Below are positions 12,743-24,900 of a DNA stretch of 64,000 bases, one piece after another; positions within the stretch are counted from its first letter, which is position 1; every line of letters starts with the position of its first letter. A program made the position numbers and the translations under genes. The notes beneath the pieces were generated by a model, which was given only the letters and a program-made list of their open reading frames with translations, did not search any database and was not told the origin of the DNA. Location: NCBI RefSeq assembly GCF_964204645.1, contig NC_134032.1:5759175-5823174 (forward strand), written 5' to 3'. The stretch comes from Tubulanus polymorphus (taxonomy: Eukaryota; Nemertea; Palaeonemertea; Tubulaniformes; Tubulanidae).

Positions 12743-14443
12743 CAGTGGAACCTCGTTCTAACGACCTCGGAACTAACGAACCATCGCTTGTTACGTACGA
12801 AAAACAAATCCCCAGCCAAATCCTTCTCATTTGCAGTTAAACTTCATCGGAAACAACGACCCCTTTTCTGGTGTTCTTGGTTCTAACGATCGCCAAGCCA
12901 CGATCAATCACACTTCTTTATTTGTTGTCAGTTTCAAACCGAGAGACAGTGTTGCTTTATTTATCTTAGATTAGTGTGATACAGATTAACGATGTGTTGC
13001 TGGCTGCTACAAATTGTAGTACGGTAGTTGGTCATCGTTTCAGACTGTTTACAGTGATATGCACACGCGCTTAATGAAAACGTACTTCGCAAAACGATTG
13101 AGACCATCAGAGAAATTGAAAAAGTTTAGCAACGGACTTTTTGCGCGTTGCCAATTTTACAAAACTGAAAATTCAAACGATTGAATTTATGTGTTAATAC
13201 CAGTTTATTTTACGTCTTAATCAGTTGGAAAGCAGGCACAGAGTGATGATAATTAGTTACAGTATACACAGAATAGAATCGAATATTATACTACTTGATT
13301 ACTCATACTTCATCAGATCGTAACTGAGATTGTCCTAAAATGACTTTTCTTTAACTACATACTTAATACAAAGGCCTATTTCTACAAACAAATAATCATT
13401 AGCCGTCATTTTAGATTAAATACCTAATCTATAAAAATTGACTCTCAGTTCCAAATGTACGTGTTACATAAAGGTCTGATTTCTCAGCTAAGCCTAGGTA
13501 CACATTTATGCCAAAACATATATAAGATTTAACTATGAAAAATGGATGTAACTCACCTGAAAATTCAAACGATTGAATTTATGTGTTAATACCAGTTTAT
13601 TTTACGTCTTAATCAGTTGGATAGCAGGCACAGAGTGATCAAATCTGTGCTGCCAAAAACCAAGTTGATTAAGACACTCCCATCAAGAAATTAGTGACCA
13701 AAACTTCTAGCGATTGGTTCATCCAAATCTTAATGACCTATTAAGGCACTAATTACCTGATGAGAGCTAAACTAGTTGCGAGAGCAGGTGAGTTGAGAGT
13801 TGTTTATATTGCTATTACATCACTTATTCAAAAATAGTGCCAGTTCGCTAGGTAGACAAAATACTCAATAAACAAGACAGCCTACTTGAGCTGCCAAAAC
13901 GGTATCCGGGTAAAAGTGACAAAGACTAAGGGTTAGATCCATTAATGGACATAGGAAAAATCTACAAATATGTTTTCTTAGCTACAAATGACCTGGCAAA
14001 ATATTGATTACAATATTTAAACATAAAAACACAATCCGCAGTTCCAGATAAAAATACTCCTTGCTAAAAAAGGGACTAAACGCTCTCAAGTTTTCAAATT
14101 GTTCTGACGTTTTAACCAGCATAGCGTTGTTACATTCATTTCCTTGATCTCGTTCCATTACATCCCCTGGGAGGGACTTACGTGTCCAACACATGTTAAC
14201 ACTCGAAGTTAACAGAGAGCATATCTGAATTTGGTTTGAATACATATTTCATTTCATAGTTCACAGTTGCCAATCAACGATTTATTAGTTGACAGTATTA
14301 CTTGAATAGCAGGCCTACTCCAATGAAACCAGTTGGTTTGTGGTTCGTCACACCAGGGGCCGGTGTTCCTTTTCATACATGTGAAACGGATCTAACGAAC
14401 TTTTTATTTTGCCCCCAGCGGTTCATTAGAGCGAGGTTCACTG
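12743..14443. mobile_element. 1.7-kb pogo/Tigger-like element inserted in repeat A
   Basis: The left end is CAGTGGAACCTCGTTCTAAC. The right end on the other strand is CAGTGAACCTCGCTCTAATG. Comparison with other copies of repeat A ('aacaaaatatgcctaggtac') shows the target was split at TA: the left flank still ends in TA, and the right flank reads TTTGCCTAGG, a one-base change from TATGCC. No transposase is visible. Confidence 0.68.
13165..13639 (+). repeat. Pair of 83-bp direct repeats
   Basis: 13165-13247 and 13557-13639 are the same 83-bp sequence, with one visible difference (ttggaaagc versus ttggatagc). They lie 309 bp apart inside the 1.7-kb element. They could be internal subterminal repeats of that element. 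Confidence 0.8.
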
Positions 14444-15732
14444 TTTGCCTAGGTACCGATCTAACTAAGAACTACATTATACTAAGAAGTTATTCTACTT
14501 TTCAACGCCCCCTGGTGACCATATAGAATAACTAATGTCCTTAAAACTTAGCACAAGCATAGACCTTGTCATGAGCTACAACTTTGCAATTGATTGTGGT
14601 AACAAAATATACATAGGTACAAATATAATATAGAAATACTAAGTTAGTGTATTATTCAACGCTATTATTCAATTATACAAAGACCAATGACTTAGAAACT
14701 CACCAAAATCATAGAACACGTTATAAGCTATAGCTTTCCAATTGATTGTGGTTACACAATATGCTTAGGTATCAATATAATGTGGACAACTTTTTCCCAC
14801 CTACAAATAAGTACTGATGACCACCAATTCCATCATAATTGGCTGATAAAAAATACCTGTCTCGTGTATAAAACATCCCTTGCCAAAGAATACCCATCAC
14901 AAATTGCAATGAGAAATGGCAAACTAGTAGGAAGCTACAGGACTCAGCATTTGGGTCAAAATTAGCATTTTTTGGCGCTGAAAAGGTCACAGGATGGCCA
15001 TCTTGAGTACAATCGAGCCAATTGCTCTCAAACTGATGGACACATGGGGGATTCAAATATACGAATTATCAAGGTAATTGATCAATGCATCTTCAAAATT
15101 TCCCTCAAAAATGTATTAATTAAGTCATGATTTTGGCGAACAACAATGGCTGCCAGTCGGTCATCTTGGTTTTGACAGGGCCAGGTTTTGGGCTGAAGAT
15201 GTGTCCAGGGTAGATACAAGTGTAACCCAAATATCAGGGCATTACATTGAAGCGTCTTCAAAACTTAACAAAATAACTGGATTCCGTCTACGGACGGACG
15301 ATGAGTGAATGAAATGGCTCGCTGGGACTTAGGTCCCAGTGGGCTAAAAACTGCCAACAACTTGAATTGGCGCTACAACGCCGCAGACCATCATCTACTC
15401 CATTCTACTTGGTATCCAAGTCAGTGTCCTTGCTCCAAAACGAAGTCGTAAGTTTTGAGATCATCAAACTCCTCTGGATGTAACAACTAAGGTCAGATTC
15501 AAGCTTCCTTGCTTCTCGAGAGTACAGCCCTACCATTTACCACCAACCCGCCAGGTTTTCTCAATGGTCTCGAAACAATACAGTACATAGTAAAACACCC
15601 ACTGTATACCGCCATACTTTTTATACCACCAAAATCGTTCTGCACTGATGTGGGCAGTATATTGGGAGTTGACTGTAAATCAAACCAAAGAAATCAAACT
15701 ACTATCTTAATTTTAGGATATTTTTTTCCCTT

Positions 15733-15738
15733 TTTATT
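15733..15738 (-). terminator. Polyadenylation signal of RPL7
   Basis: The minus strand reads AATAAA about 30 bases after the stop codon. A very short 3' UTR is typical of ribosomal protein mRNAs, so this is the likely poly(A) signal. Confidence 0.7.
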
Positions 15739-15767
15739 TCGAGCCGTGAAACAGTTAAACTCAAAAT

Positions 15768-15976
15768 TTAAATCATTCGTTTCAACAACGCATTGATGTA
15801 ATCCTCACGATTACCGAAATCGCCTCCATCCACGAAGTGATTGTTCTTCTTTCTCCAGCCACCTGTTGGTGTGTTCAATTTGAACGGCCACAAGAAGTTC
15901 GATGCCTTCTTGAAGTTTGGGCCGCAAGTGAAAATCTCGTGGATCAGATCTTCCATGCAGATAATACCGCAGCGAC
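15768..15976 (-). CDS. RPL7: RPL7 exon 5 with stop
   Basis: The acceptor is GTTTTTCCAG at 15977. The exon encodes [15 protein letters not shown] through NALLKRMI and stops at TAA (15770-15768). The C-terminal half is the most conserved part of the family. The plus-strand frame over this exon is an antisense shadow. Confidence 0.96.
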
Positions 15977-18900
15977 CTGGAAAAACAATAGGACAATCAG
16001 GATAAGATCTAAGGCAACTTCCAAAACATTTTCATGGGTACTGGAATTCTTCGTGACAAGAGCGGGCTCTTCCATATTCCATTCCCTGACCCTTAACCAA
16101 AGTCCCCCCCCCCCCCGATTACATCATTCACGACAAGATATCCTCAGCAGGGGCTGTTTCTTATTAAGAGGTTCCTTTTTTCACTTGTCACCAGCAAAAA
16201 CAATAAGAACCCTAAAAGGGGCACTACTGACAGTCTATCGGTTTGATGCAATCTGTGGGTTGTTAAAATAAACTTCCGCTCAATAAAATTACGCAGTACA
16301 GACGAGATGACAGGAATGAATACCTCAGATCAATATTTTCCATCCACAGTCACCTTATTGATTTGAATGCGAAGTAAAATTGAATTGGATTGATGTAAAA
16401 TTGTTAAATAAAATACAGTCAATGCTCCGACTGTCAAAATTTTGGCGATTTAACAAAATTACCGTCATGTGAAATGACATAGGATATACAATATGACTAT
16501 TTACCAAATCCAAAATTGGACATTATTTGATCCAATTTAGGAAGGCTAAAGGTTTTAGCTCATTTCCTTTAGACAGAAATAAAAGACCAATGGTCTTGTA
16601 GCTCACCTGACCATTAACTAATAGGCAGTTTAAAGACTTGTTATATCCCATGTCTAAAATGGATTAGACGTTGGTCTTATTGCAAGGGCCGGTGGCAAGA
16701 TGGGAAGAGGAAAATCGATATACACACTGCCTTTCAAACCTTCAAAGGAGCGATTAAAATCATTTCCTTTAGACAGAAAAAATTGTGTGATACTGCCACT
16801 TGTATCGATTCTTAACCAAGACTGGAAACGTCATAGTCAAAAGATCGTTGGTGGTATAATAACTAATGTTTTCTCAATGAGTTTGAAAAGGACTGTTCTA
16901 TGATTTCGTTGGCGTCATGGCGGAGAGTGAGAGGTGGTATAACGAGAGTTACATACACATAGATACCAAATGAACTATGCGCAAGGAAATTCTTGGCGAT
17001 ATAACGAGCTTTGACTGTAGAATAAAATTTCATTGATATTGCTCCATTTGTATAGTAAATTCAATCTCAACTTCCTCCCAATTTCCAAGAGTTGGAATTC
17101 CCTGATCCTTGAGAACACGCCACACGCCCTAAAACATTGTTATCATTTTATCCCTTGCGATTTAGTCCAGCCTGTTTGGTTTTAGACAAACATCTGGGTG
17201 GAGATAAGGTTTTTATTTAGCATTCAATTCCACGCGCTAGTAGTTATCTAGAAACTTAAGCGTTCTACTAATTCGAATGCGTAGTACTACGAAAGACCGG
17301 ACCAAAGTTTACAACCAACGATACTTACCAAGATTTTTCTCGATGATGCTGTTGTCGGTCAGCGGCACCCGCCGTCCATCAACTTTCCCATAGCCTCGTT
17401 TGTATATCAGCTCGCGGACGCTCTTTAAGTTGGCGTATCTAAAACAACAATACATCATCAAACAATTTCCTAAATTCCATCCCACCCCAATTACCCTGAC
17501 CGCATAAACTCTTAAAATGGCTCATAAGAGGCAGACGCTTAAATTTCTTAATCCCATTATCACTTAAGGCAATTCACACAGCACTGACGGACAGACGTTC
17601 TCAGGTCAAATATTTCCGATATATTATGTCCCTTGTGATTTTAGTCCAGCCTGTTCAGTTCAATAAACATCTGGGTGGAGAAAAGGTTGTAATTTTGCAC
17701 TCAGTTCCACGCGCTAAAAGGTACTGACGAACCAGAAGCGTTCTACTAATTTGAGTGCATCGGAAAATGACCAGTCATTTTGAGTTTGATGGGGCATGGC
17801 CTCGCGTCATTTTAAGATTTAAAATGATCAGACTTTTATCCTTGCAGCCATTTTAAACGTTTGGTACCCAAATATCAATTGAATCAAAAACCAATTTTGT
17901 GAAATTGGTCATGGACCAGGATTCCAAGGGGTCGTAGGATATAGTTGCTAGCCTGCTGTAAGCTAGGCTTTTAAACAGGAGACCCTAGTGGGACTATGGC
18001 CAGCCTGTCACCTTTTCATAAAATGGCAAATGATGCATTCTGTGGTTTATATTTATCAAAATACACTCAATACCTCATATCCAATACAATTGTGTTTTCA
18101 GAAGTAGCACAGACAGCGACTGCAGCTGGATTTGATATTTTTTGAAGAATAAAATTTGATTGAATCTTAAATTTGACACATGGCTAGTTAGCAATCAAGG
18201 TCATCCATCTGATTTGAGAAAATTTGAGACAATTTTCCCCGGAGTTTGCATAATTGTCAATGATATTTACTGTAGCGCAAATAAAAAATGCCTCCCAAAA
18301 ACCAAATTAACAAAAGATTTCACAGAAATCGATCTTGATATACAATTTTAAATCTTAAAACAAAACAGTAGAAATTACCGTGGCTTCACGTGAACACCTG
18401 CTGATCTCTGTGGCTTAGCCAATCACAGAAGAGTCTTTGCTTTCTAATTGTCTTTTTAAAACAGTTATCATAACGTTCAGATTTTCGCAAAAAAAGCTCA
18501 TATATATTTTAACCAGGCGCCTTAACCAAATTCAGCTTCATGGGATTTGGAGAATGGATAATGCTTTGAATGAATGATTAGTATGAATATATACTCAGTT
18601 CCACAGTCTAAGAGCCTTACTCTGGAAACCATGTCATTTAAATTCACTCCACTTGTTTAGTTATAGGCTCAGCCTACGGCTAGCCTAAACTAGGGGTCCA
18701 GGGACACCATGCCCACTTGGGAAGTGGTTCCAAATGCTCAACAATCTAACAATTTCAATATTCAACGCCCCCTGGTGACCATATACAGAATCCAATGACC
18801 TTGAAACTCACCACAATCATAGAACATGTCACGAACTATAACTTTGTAATTAATCATGGTAACAAAATATGCCTAGGTACCAATATAATAAGGAAATACT

Positions 18901-21900
18901 AAGTTATTCTACTATTTAACGCCCCCTGGGAATAGAATAATTAATGGCCTTAAAACTTGCCACAATCATAGATGATGTCATGAGCTACAACTTTGCAATT
19001 TATTGTGGTTACAAAATATGCATTGATACGAATATAATATAGAAATACTAAGATATTGCATTATTCAATGCCCCCTGGTGGCCATATACAAAAACCAATG
19101 ACCTTGAAACTCACCACAATCATAGAACACGTTATGAGCTACCACTTTCTAAATGATTGTGGTAACAAAATACGCTTAGGTATCAATATAATGTGGAACA
19201 AGAGCCCCAAGGGGCACAATGGCCAGCCTGTCAGATTTGCTTTTTATAAATGATGTAATCTGTGGGTTATATTTATCAATATACACTCCCTGCTCAATAT
19301 CATTTACATAGTAAAATCGTGTGTTAACACAGACAGCAGGAACGAATGTAATATAGAAATACTAAGTTATTGTATTGTTCAACGCCCCCTGGTGGCCATA
19401 AACAAAAACCAATGAGCTTGAAACTCATCTCGATCGTAGAACATGTCATGAGCTACAACTTTCCAATTGATTATAGTAGCAAAATATGCTTAAGTATCAA
19501 TTATGATGTGGAAAAACTTTTTTTCCACCTACGAATGAGTACTGATGACCCCAAGATGGCAGCCAAGTGCGTCATAATTGCCTGGTCAAAAATACCCTCT
19601 CAGATATAAAAGATCCCTTTCCAAAGAATACCCATTACAAATTGCAATGAAACATGGCACACCATTAGAAAGCTACAGTACTCAGAATTCAGGCCAAAAT
19701 TGACATTTTTGGGAACAAAAAAGGTTACAGTACGGCCATCTTAAGTCCGATCGACCCAATTTTTCTCATGCCGATGGGCCCTTGGGGGATACAAATATAT
19801 ACGAATGATCAAGGTAATTGATAAAAGTGTCTTCAAAATTTCCCTCGAAAACTTCAAAAATGTGTAAAAAGTGCTGATTTTGGCGAACAACAATGGCTGC
19901 CAGTCGACCATCTTGAATCTGACAGGGCCAGTTTTTGGCCTGAAGATGTGTCTAGGGTAGATACACGTATAAACCAAATATCAAGACATTACCTTGAAGC
20001 GTCTTCAAAACTTTGGAACTCTCACGAACTATCTAGATGGTTATCTCTCTACCTAAATAGCTTCAAGAGCCATCTCAAAACAACTTTGTTCCATGCAGCA
20101 TACCATTAACTCTCGGAAAGCGAATTGTATTTAACATTTTTTTGGCAGAATAAAATTTGATTGAATTTGCAATTCGGGCACATGGCTAATTAGCATATCA
20201 AGGTCATACACCCGATTTGGTAAAACCTTTTTTTTCGCGAACCTTGCGCAATTGTCAAGGATGAATTTTCTGAAGAGCAAATAAAAATTCCTCCCAAACA
20301 CCAAATCAACTAAAGATTTCATAGAAATCGATCTTGAAATACAATTTTAAATCTTAAAATAAAACCCGGAAGTAAAACAGTAGACGATACCGCAGGTTCG
20401 CGTGAACACCTGATTTCTGTAAACGAAATGTTGGTTGTGACAAAATTGTTCAGACGGTTTTAGGTGGTAATAAGTAGGCTACGGAAACGTAACGACCATG
20501 GTCGACTTATTCGATGAAATCAGGCCTATGTGATATCCAAATTTTGACTTTTTTATTCTCCAGACCTCCCTGATATAGAAATAAAAAATTTTGGTGGTAC
20601 GAAAGTGCAATCACAGCGCCGACGGGGACAGCGCCGTGTCAGAGATCGGCGGAGTGGAAATTGAGGTGGACGAACACGAAGAAGTAGGCTATTGCGCTAC
20701 TTGAATTACGAAAACTCCTGGCGCGGTCCCCGACGCTTTTCGTTGATTAAGTAATAAAAATATCATGCAATGGGTTTTCACAATCTACCGCTGGTATTTA
20801 CCGGATTTCAATATCACTCCAAAATTCAAAGAAACCTCGAAATATCGAACTGGAACACTTCCGGTAGATATCCGCGGCTGCCCAACCGGGAAACTTATTA
20901 GTTTCAATAGATATTGATAGGATCCATCATCTTCACCCGTCAAGGGATTCGAACCCACTAAGCTAAAGCCATGCCAGAATCGGGTCGGGCTAATCACAGC
21001 GCTTGTAACAAACCACATTAGGCTTCTGTGGAATTTCCCAGTAAATGGGCCAATCAGCGAACACGTAGTGAACGCGGAAGCATTGTCGCGTGTTGATACA
21101 TAAAGTCATGCGCAAAAGCGCCAGTAATGAAATCGCGATAATTCACGTGAACAGCTGCTGATATTTCAGATAAACCAATCACAGGGAAGACACAACTTCC
21201 TGATTGGCTGATAAAAATTGAAATTTTCCCGATTTAACTTTCGTGAAAAATGCAGAAAACATTTTTATGAGACCCTATTTCAAAATTCTGCTCGCTACGA
21301 TTCAGAGAATGGATTACGCTTTAATACGTGATTTGTTCGAATATGCCCTCACTTGGCAAGCAAAAGAGCCTTTTGTGTGGAAACCATGTCATTTAAATTC
21401 GCTCCATTTGTATAGTAATAGGCTCAGCCTACGGCTGGCCTAAAAACTTTTTCCCACTTACAATGAGTACTGCTGACACCAAGATGGCCGCCAATTGCGT
21501 CATAATTGGCTGATGAAAAATACCTGTCTCAGGTATAAAACATCCCTTTCCAAAGAATACCCACCACAAATTGCAATGAGAAATGATAAACCAGTAGGAA
21601 GCTACAGGACTCAGAATTTGGGCCAAAATTAACATTTTTGGTCACTAAAAAGGTCATAGGACGGCCATCTTGAGTCCGATCGACCCAATTTTTGTTATGC
21701 TGATGGGCCCTGGGGGAATCCACATATATCCGAAAGATCAAGGTAATTGATCAAAGCGTCTTCAAAATTTCCCTCAAAAAGTTCAAAAATGTGTAAAAAG
21801 TGCTGATTTTGGCGAACAACAATGGCTGCCAGCCGGCCATCTTGAATATGACAGGGCCAGTTTTCGGGCTGAAGATGTGTCTAGGGTAGATACATGTGTA

Positions 21901-24900
21901 ACCCAAATATCAAGACATTACCTTGAAGCGTCTTCAAAACTTCCCAAAATAACTGGATTCCGTCTACGGACGGACGGACGAGAAGTGAACGCAATAGCCC
22001 GCTGGGACTTAAGTCCCAAGTGGGCTAAAAAGGTACTGTCCCTTGCGATTTAAGTCCAGCCTGTTTAGTTTTAGACAAACATCTGGGTGGAGATAAGGTT
22101 ACGATTTTGCACTCAGTTCCACACGCTTAATGTTACTGACAAACCTCAAGCATTCCACTAATCTTTGAGTGCACGGGAAAATGACCAGTCATTTCGAGTT
22201 TGACGGGGCACGCCATTTAAAGATTTATACTATGGCCTCAACTTAAATTCTTGCTGCCATAAAAATGTGAAATATCAAATAGCAATTATATCAAAAACTG
22301 TATCATGAAACTGGTCGTCTACCAGATTCTAGGGGGTCATAGGATATCAGTTGCTACCCCGCTGTACACTAGGCTCTAATAATTGGGTATCTGTCCCTTG
22401 TGATTTAAGTCCAGCCTGTTCAGTTTAAGATAAACACCTGGGTGGAGATAAGGATTTTTATGTTAGCACTCAGTTCCACGCGCCAAAAGCTATCTAGAAA
22501 CTCAAGCGTTCTACTTAATTTGAGTGCATTGGAAGCAATGTAAGTGGCCTCCCTTGATCGCCCAAATCAATCCTTGGATGATATACTTACCGCTGCTGCC
22601 AACAATTTTATAAGTTCCAACCTACTCTCTAGGCAATCGCTTCTTGACCGTAAGAATCGCCCACCCAGGAGGGTTATCTACGATTTCTTCGTCACGATGC
22701 CGGAATTAAAAGAATCTTACAAGAAGATATTAATAAGTATCCTAATGGGATACCGCCGTGCAGTACCCCATCGCAAAATGTTTAGTGTAATAACATAAGG
22801 GGAAAGATGGGTGTGTGATAATGAAATTTTTTATCCATAACTTGATTCAGATTTGTTGCATTGAAATTTTCAAAATATATACTTTTTTGAAGCTCAAATT
22901 CATCTAAATAAAGATAAGTTCAAAAGATACACACATAATATGCTAATTAAACTATTCCTTCCACTAAATCTCACTTTTTTTCTTACAAATATCTAATTTC
23001 TGAAATTTTCATTATCTCTCACACCAATCACATCCCTGCGGTTATATCCGAATTCAAGCGATTTACACATACCCCCAAGTGATGAACGGTTCAGCTAGTC
23101 GCAGCATGTTAATCGTTGCCTTGTTGAGCCTGATGAAAACACCGTTGTTGATCTGACGTAGCCGGAACAGCTGCATGACTTTACGCGGCTTTGGGTGAAC
23201 GCCATTGATACTAGAAAATAAGTTAACAGATTTTTTAAAATCTTGTCACTTTTTTACATTCAAAACTTCTGATCCCAGCAGGCGTAATGTTTCTTAGAGA
23301 GAGACATATCGAATATTATCCACCATTTTTCAAGACCAAATTAAGTTAAATCTAAACCTTGGGAGATGAAGAGTAAACCTCCAATGTTGAACTGAGTTCA
23401 GGAACTGGTTCCACAGCAGTGAGAGTTATAAGTGCTTGATTGTCAGAGTTGACTCTTTCGAGTTAAATATCAAATCACAACTGCATAACTAGATCCTGAC
23501 ATAAAACCACCCCCTCAGGATAAAGATTGTATGACTGACTGAATTAACTGAAATAAGGTAGTTTGCTTTCATATAGGCCTACTTACCCTCGAATTCTCAT
23601 TACGAACGCCACTTTTGACTCGGCTGGCACGTAGAAGTTTCCTTCTTTACGAGCCTGACGGGCCAATCGAATCTCTTCGCGTTCGCGTGTGCGATACTCT
23701 TTGATGTAACTTTCGGCGCGTTTGAAGATCAAATGGCGTTTTTCTTTGTAAGCCTTCTTCTTGGCTACCTTCGACGCGAGCAGTTTCTCGCGGCGGGCGG
23801 CTTTGAATTTACGAGCCTTCAACAGTGACTCGGGCGGCTGCGGCATTTTTTTGTCGCCAGCCTTCTTGGTTTTCTGTTTCTTTTCGTTTTTTTTAGCGCT
23901 GAAATAAATTTTCGTTTCAACATATATAAAAAGTTTTTGATAAATCTAGAGTTCCTAGTGGTTGGGTCTTGATCTAGTCTGCATACCCATTCTTTGTTAC
24001 GGTTCCCTACAACGTCTGACGCTAAACTGTCTTTAGTGTCAAATCAAACCTTTGTACAAATAAATTAATTTTTTGTTGATAAAACAATTAATTTTGGTGA
24101 ATTTAACCTTAAGAATTTGAAACAAAAACAACGGATTGGCATCGATGTCAAAGTTCAAGTCCGAATCCGTATACCCTTCCATCATGCAACACGAAAAGCC
24201 GCCCTATTTGTTATGTTGCTTCACTTCAACTATATTTCGAGGCTACGAGTCAAAATTTTTGAGTTGCTACGATCATCAAAAGCTACTTAGGATTATCAAT
24301 TCAAGCCAATTCAATAGGCCTAGTTAACTTCCATCTGATAACAGAACAGAAATAGACGCTCGAAGCCTCGTCCCTCATTTTGAGGGACGAAAATTTGGTG
24401 GTTCTCAATATCGACCAAAAGCCGTCCAATACTGACAAAAAGTAAAGTTAGTATCGTATCATGCAGTACATTTCCTTGTTTTAATTTGGATTTTTATCGG
24501 AGTGTATATTAACGTTTCTTGTGGATGTAATATTGTTTAATAATGCTAAATATAATTCTCTTGTAAATTAATCAGCCTGATATTGATATGTGAAATGGGG
24601 CATCAACATCGATGAGTTGTTTGTATTAATTGGATTAGGTCATTAGTTGTGCTCAAAAGTAATATCAGTGTCACAAACATGTCAGTGTCAAAACATGTCA
24701 GCAGTACTCATACAGTAGTACTCTCTCCATTATATATAAACAAAAATAATGTTAAGCACACAGTTTTCTAGTTGGAGTTGTAAAATAGAAGTTGAAAATA
24801 AATCACCTAATTTCAAGATCATTACGTTATTTCAATGATGAGAAAAGGACAAGATATTCACGTCATGACAATCGACCAAAATTGTAACAACCACAAAAAG

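Larger units (their letters stand above)
12410..15345 (+). repeat. Interspersed repeat A/B, copy 1 (split by a MITE)
   Basis: The copy starts 'aactaggggtctagggacac', continues with tandem units of about 150 bp ('caacgccccctggtgaccat' ... 'ggtaacaaaatatg'), and ends with a 550-bp B part. The B part contains 'tctagggtagatac'-type words and finishes with a 'cgtctacggacggacg' segment and a hairpin ('tgggacttaggtccca'). A MITE at 12743-14443 interrupts it. Related copies lie at 18688-20015, 21440-22030 and, inverted, at 35412-36110. No ORF is shared between copies. Confidence 0.7.
15977..17328 (-). other. RPL7 intron 4
   Basis: The intron contains a TIR element at 16416-17017 and snoRNA-like unit 1. 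The rest has no supported feature. A 10-C run lies near 16108. Confidence 0.7.

Noticed and set aside
15837-16271. Plus-strand frame of 144 codons over RPL7 exon 5
   Set aside because: Antisense to a certain exon; it continues into intron sequence with a poly-C run.
23211-23586. Possible snoRNA in RPL7 intron 2
   Set aside because: I looked for C/D boxes or an H/ACA architecture on the sense strand and found no convincing pair of boxes or closing stem.
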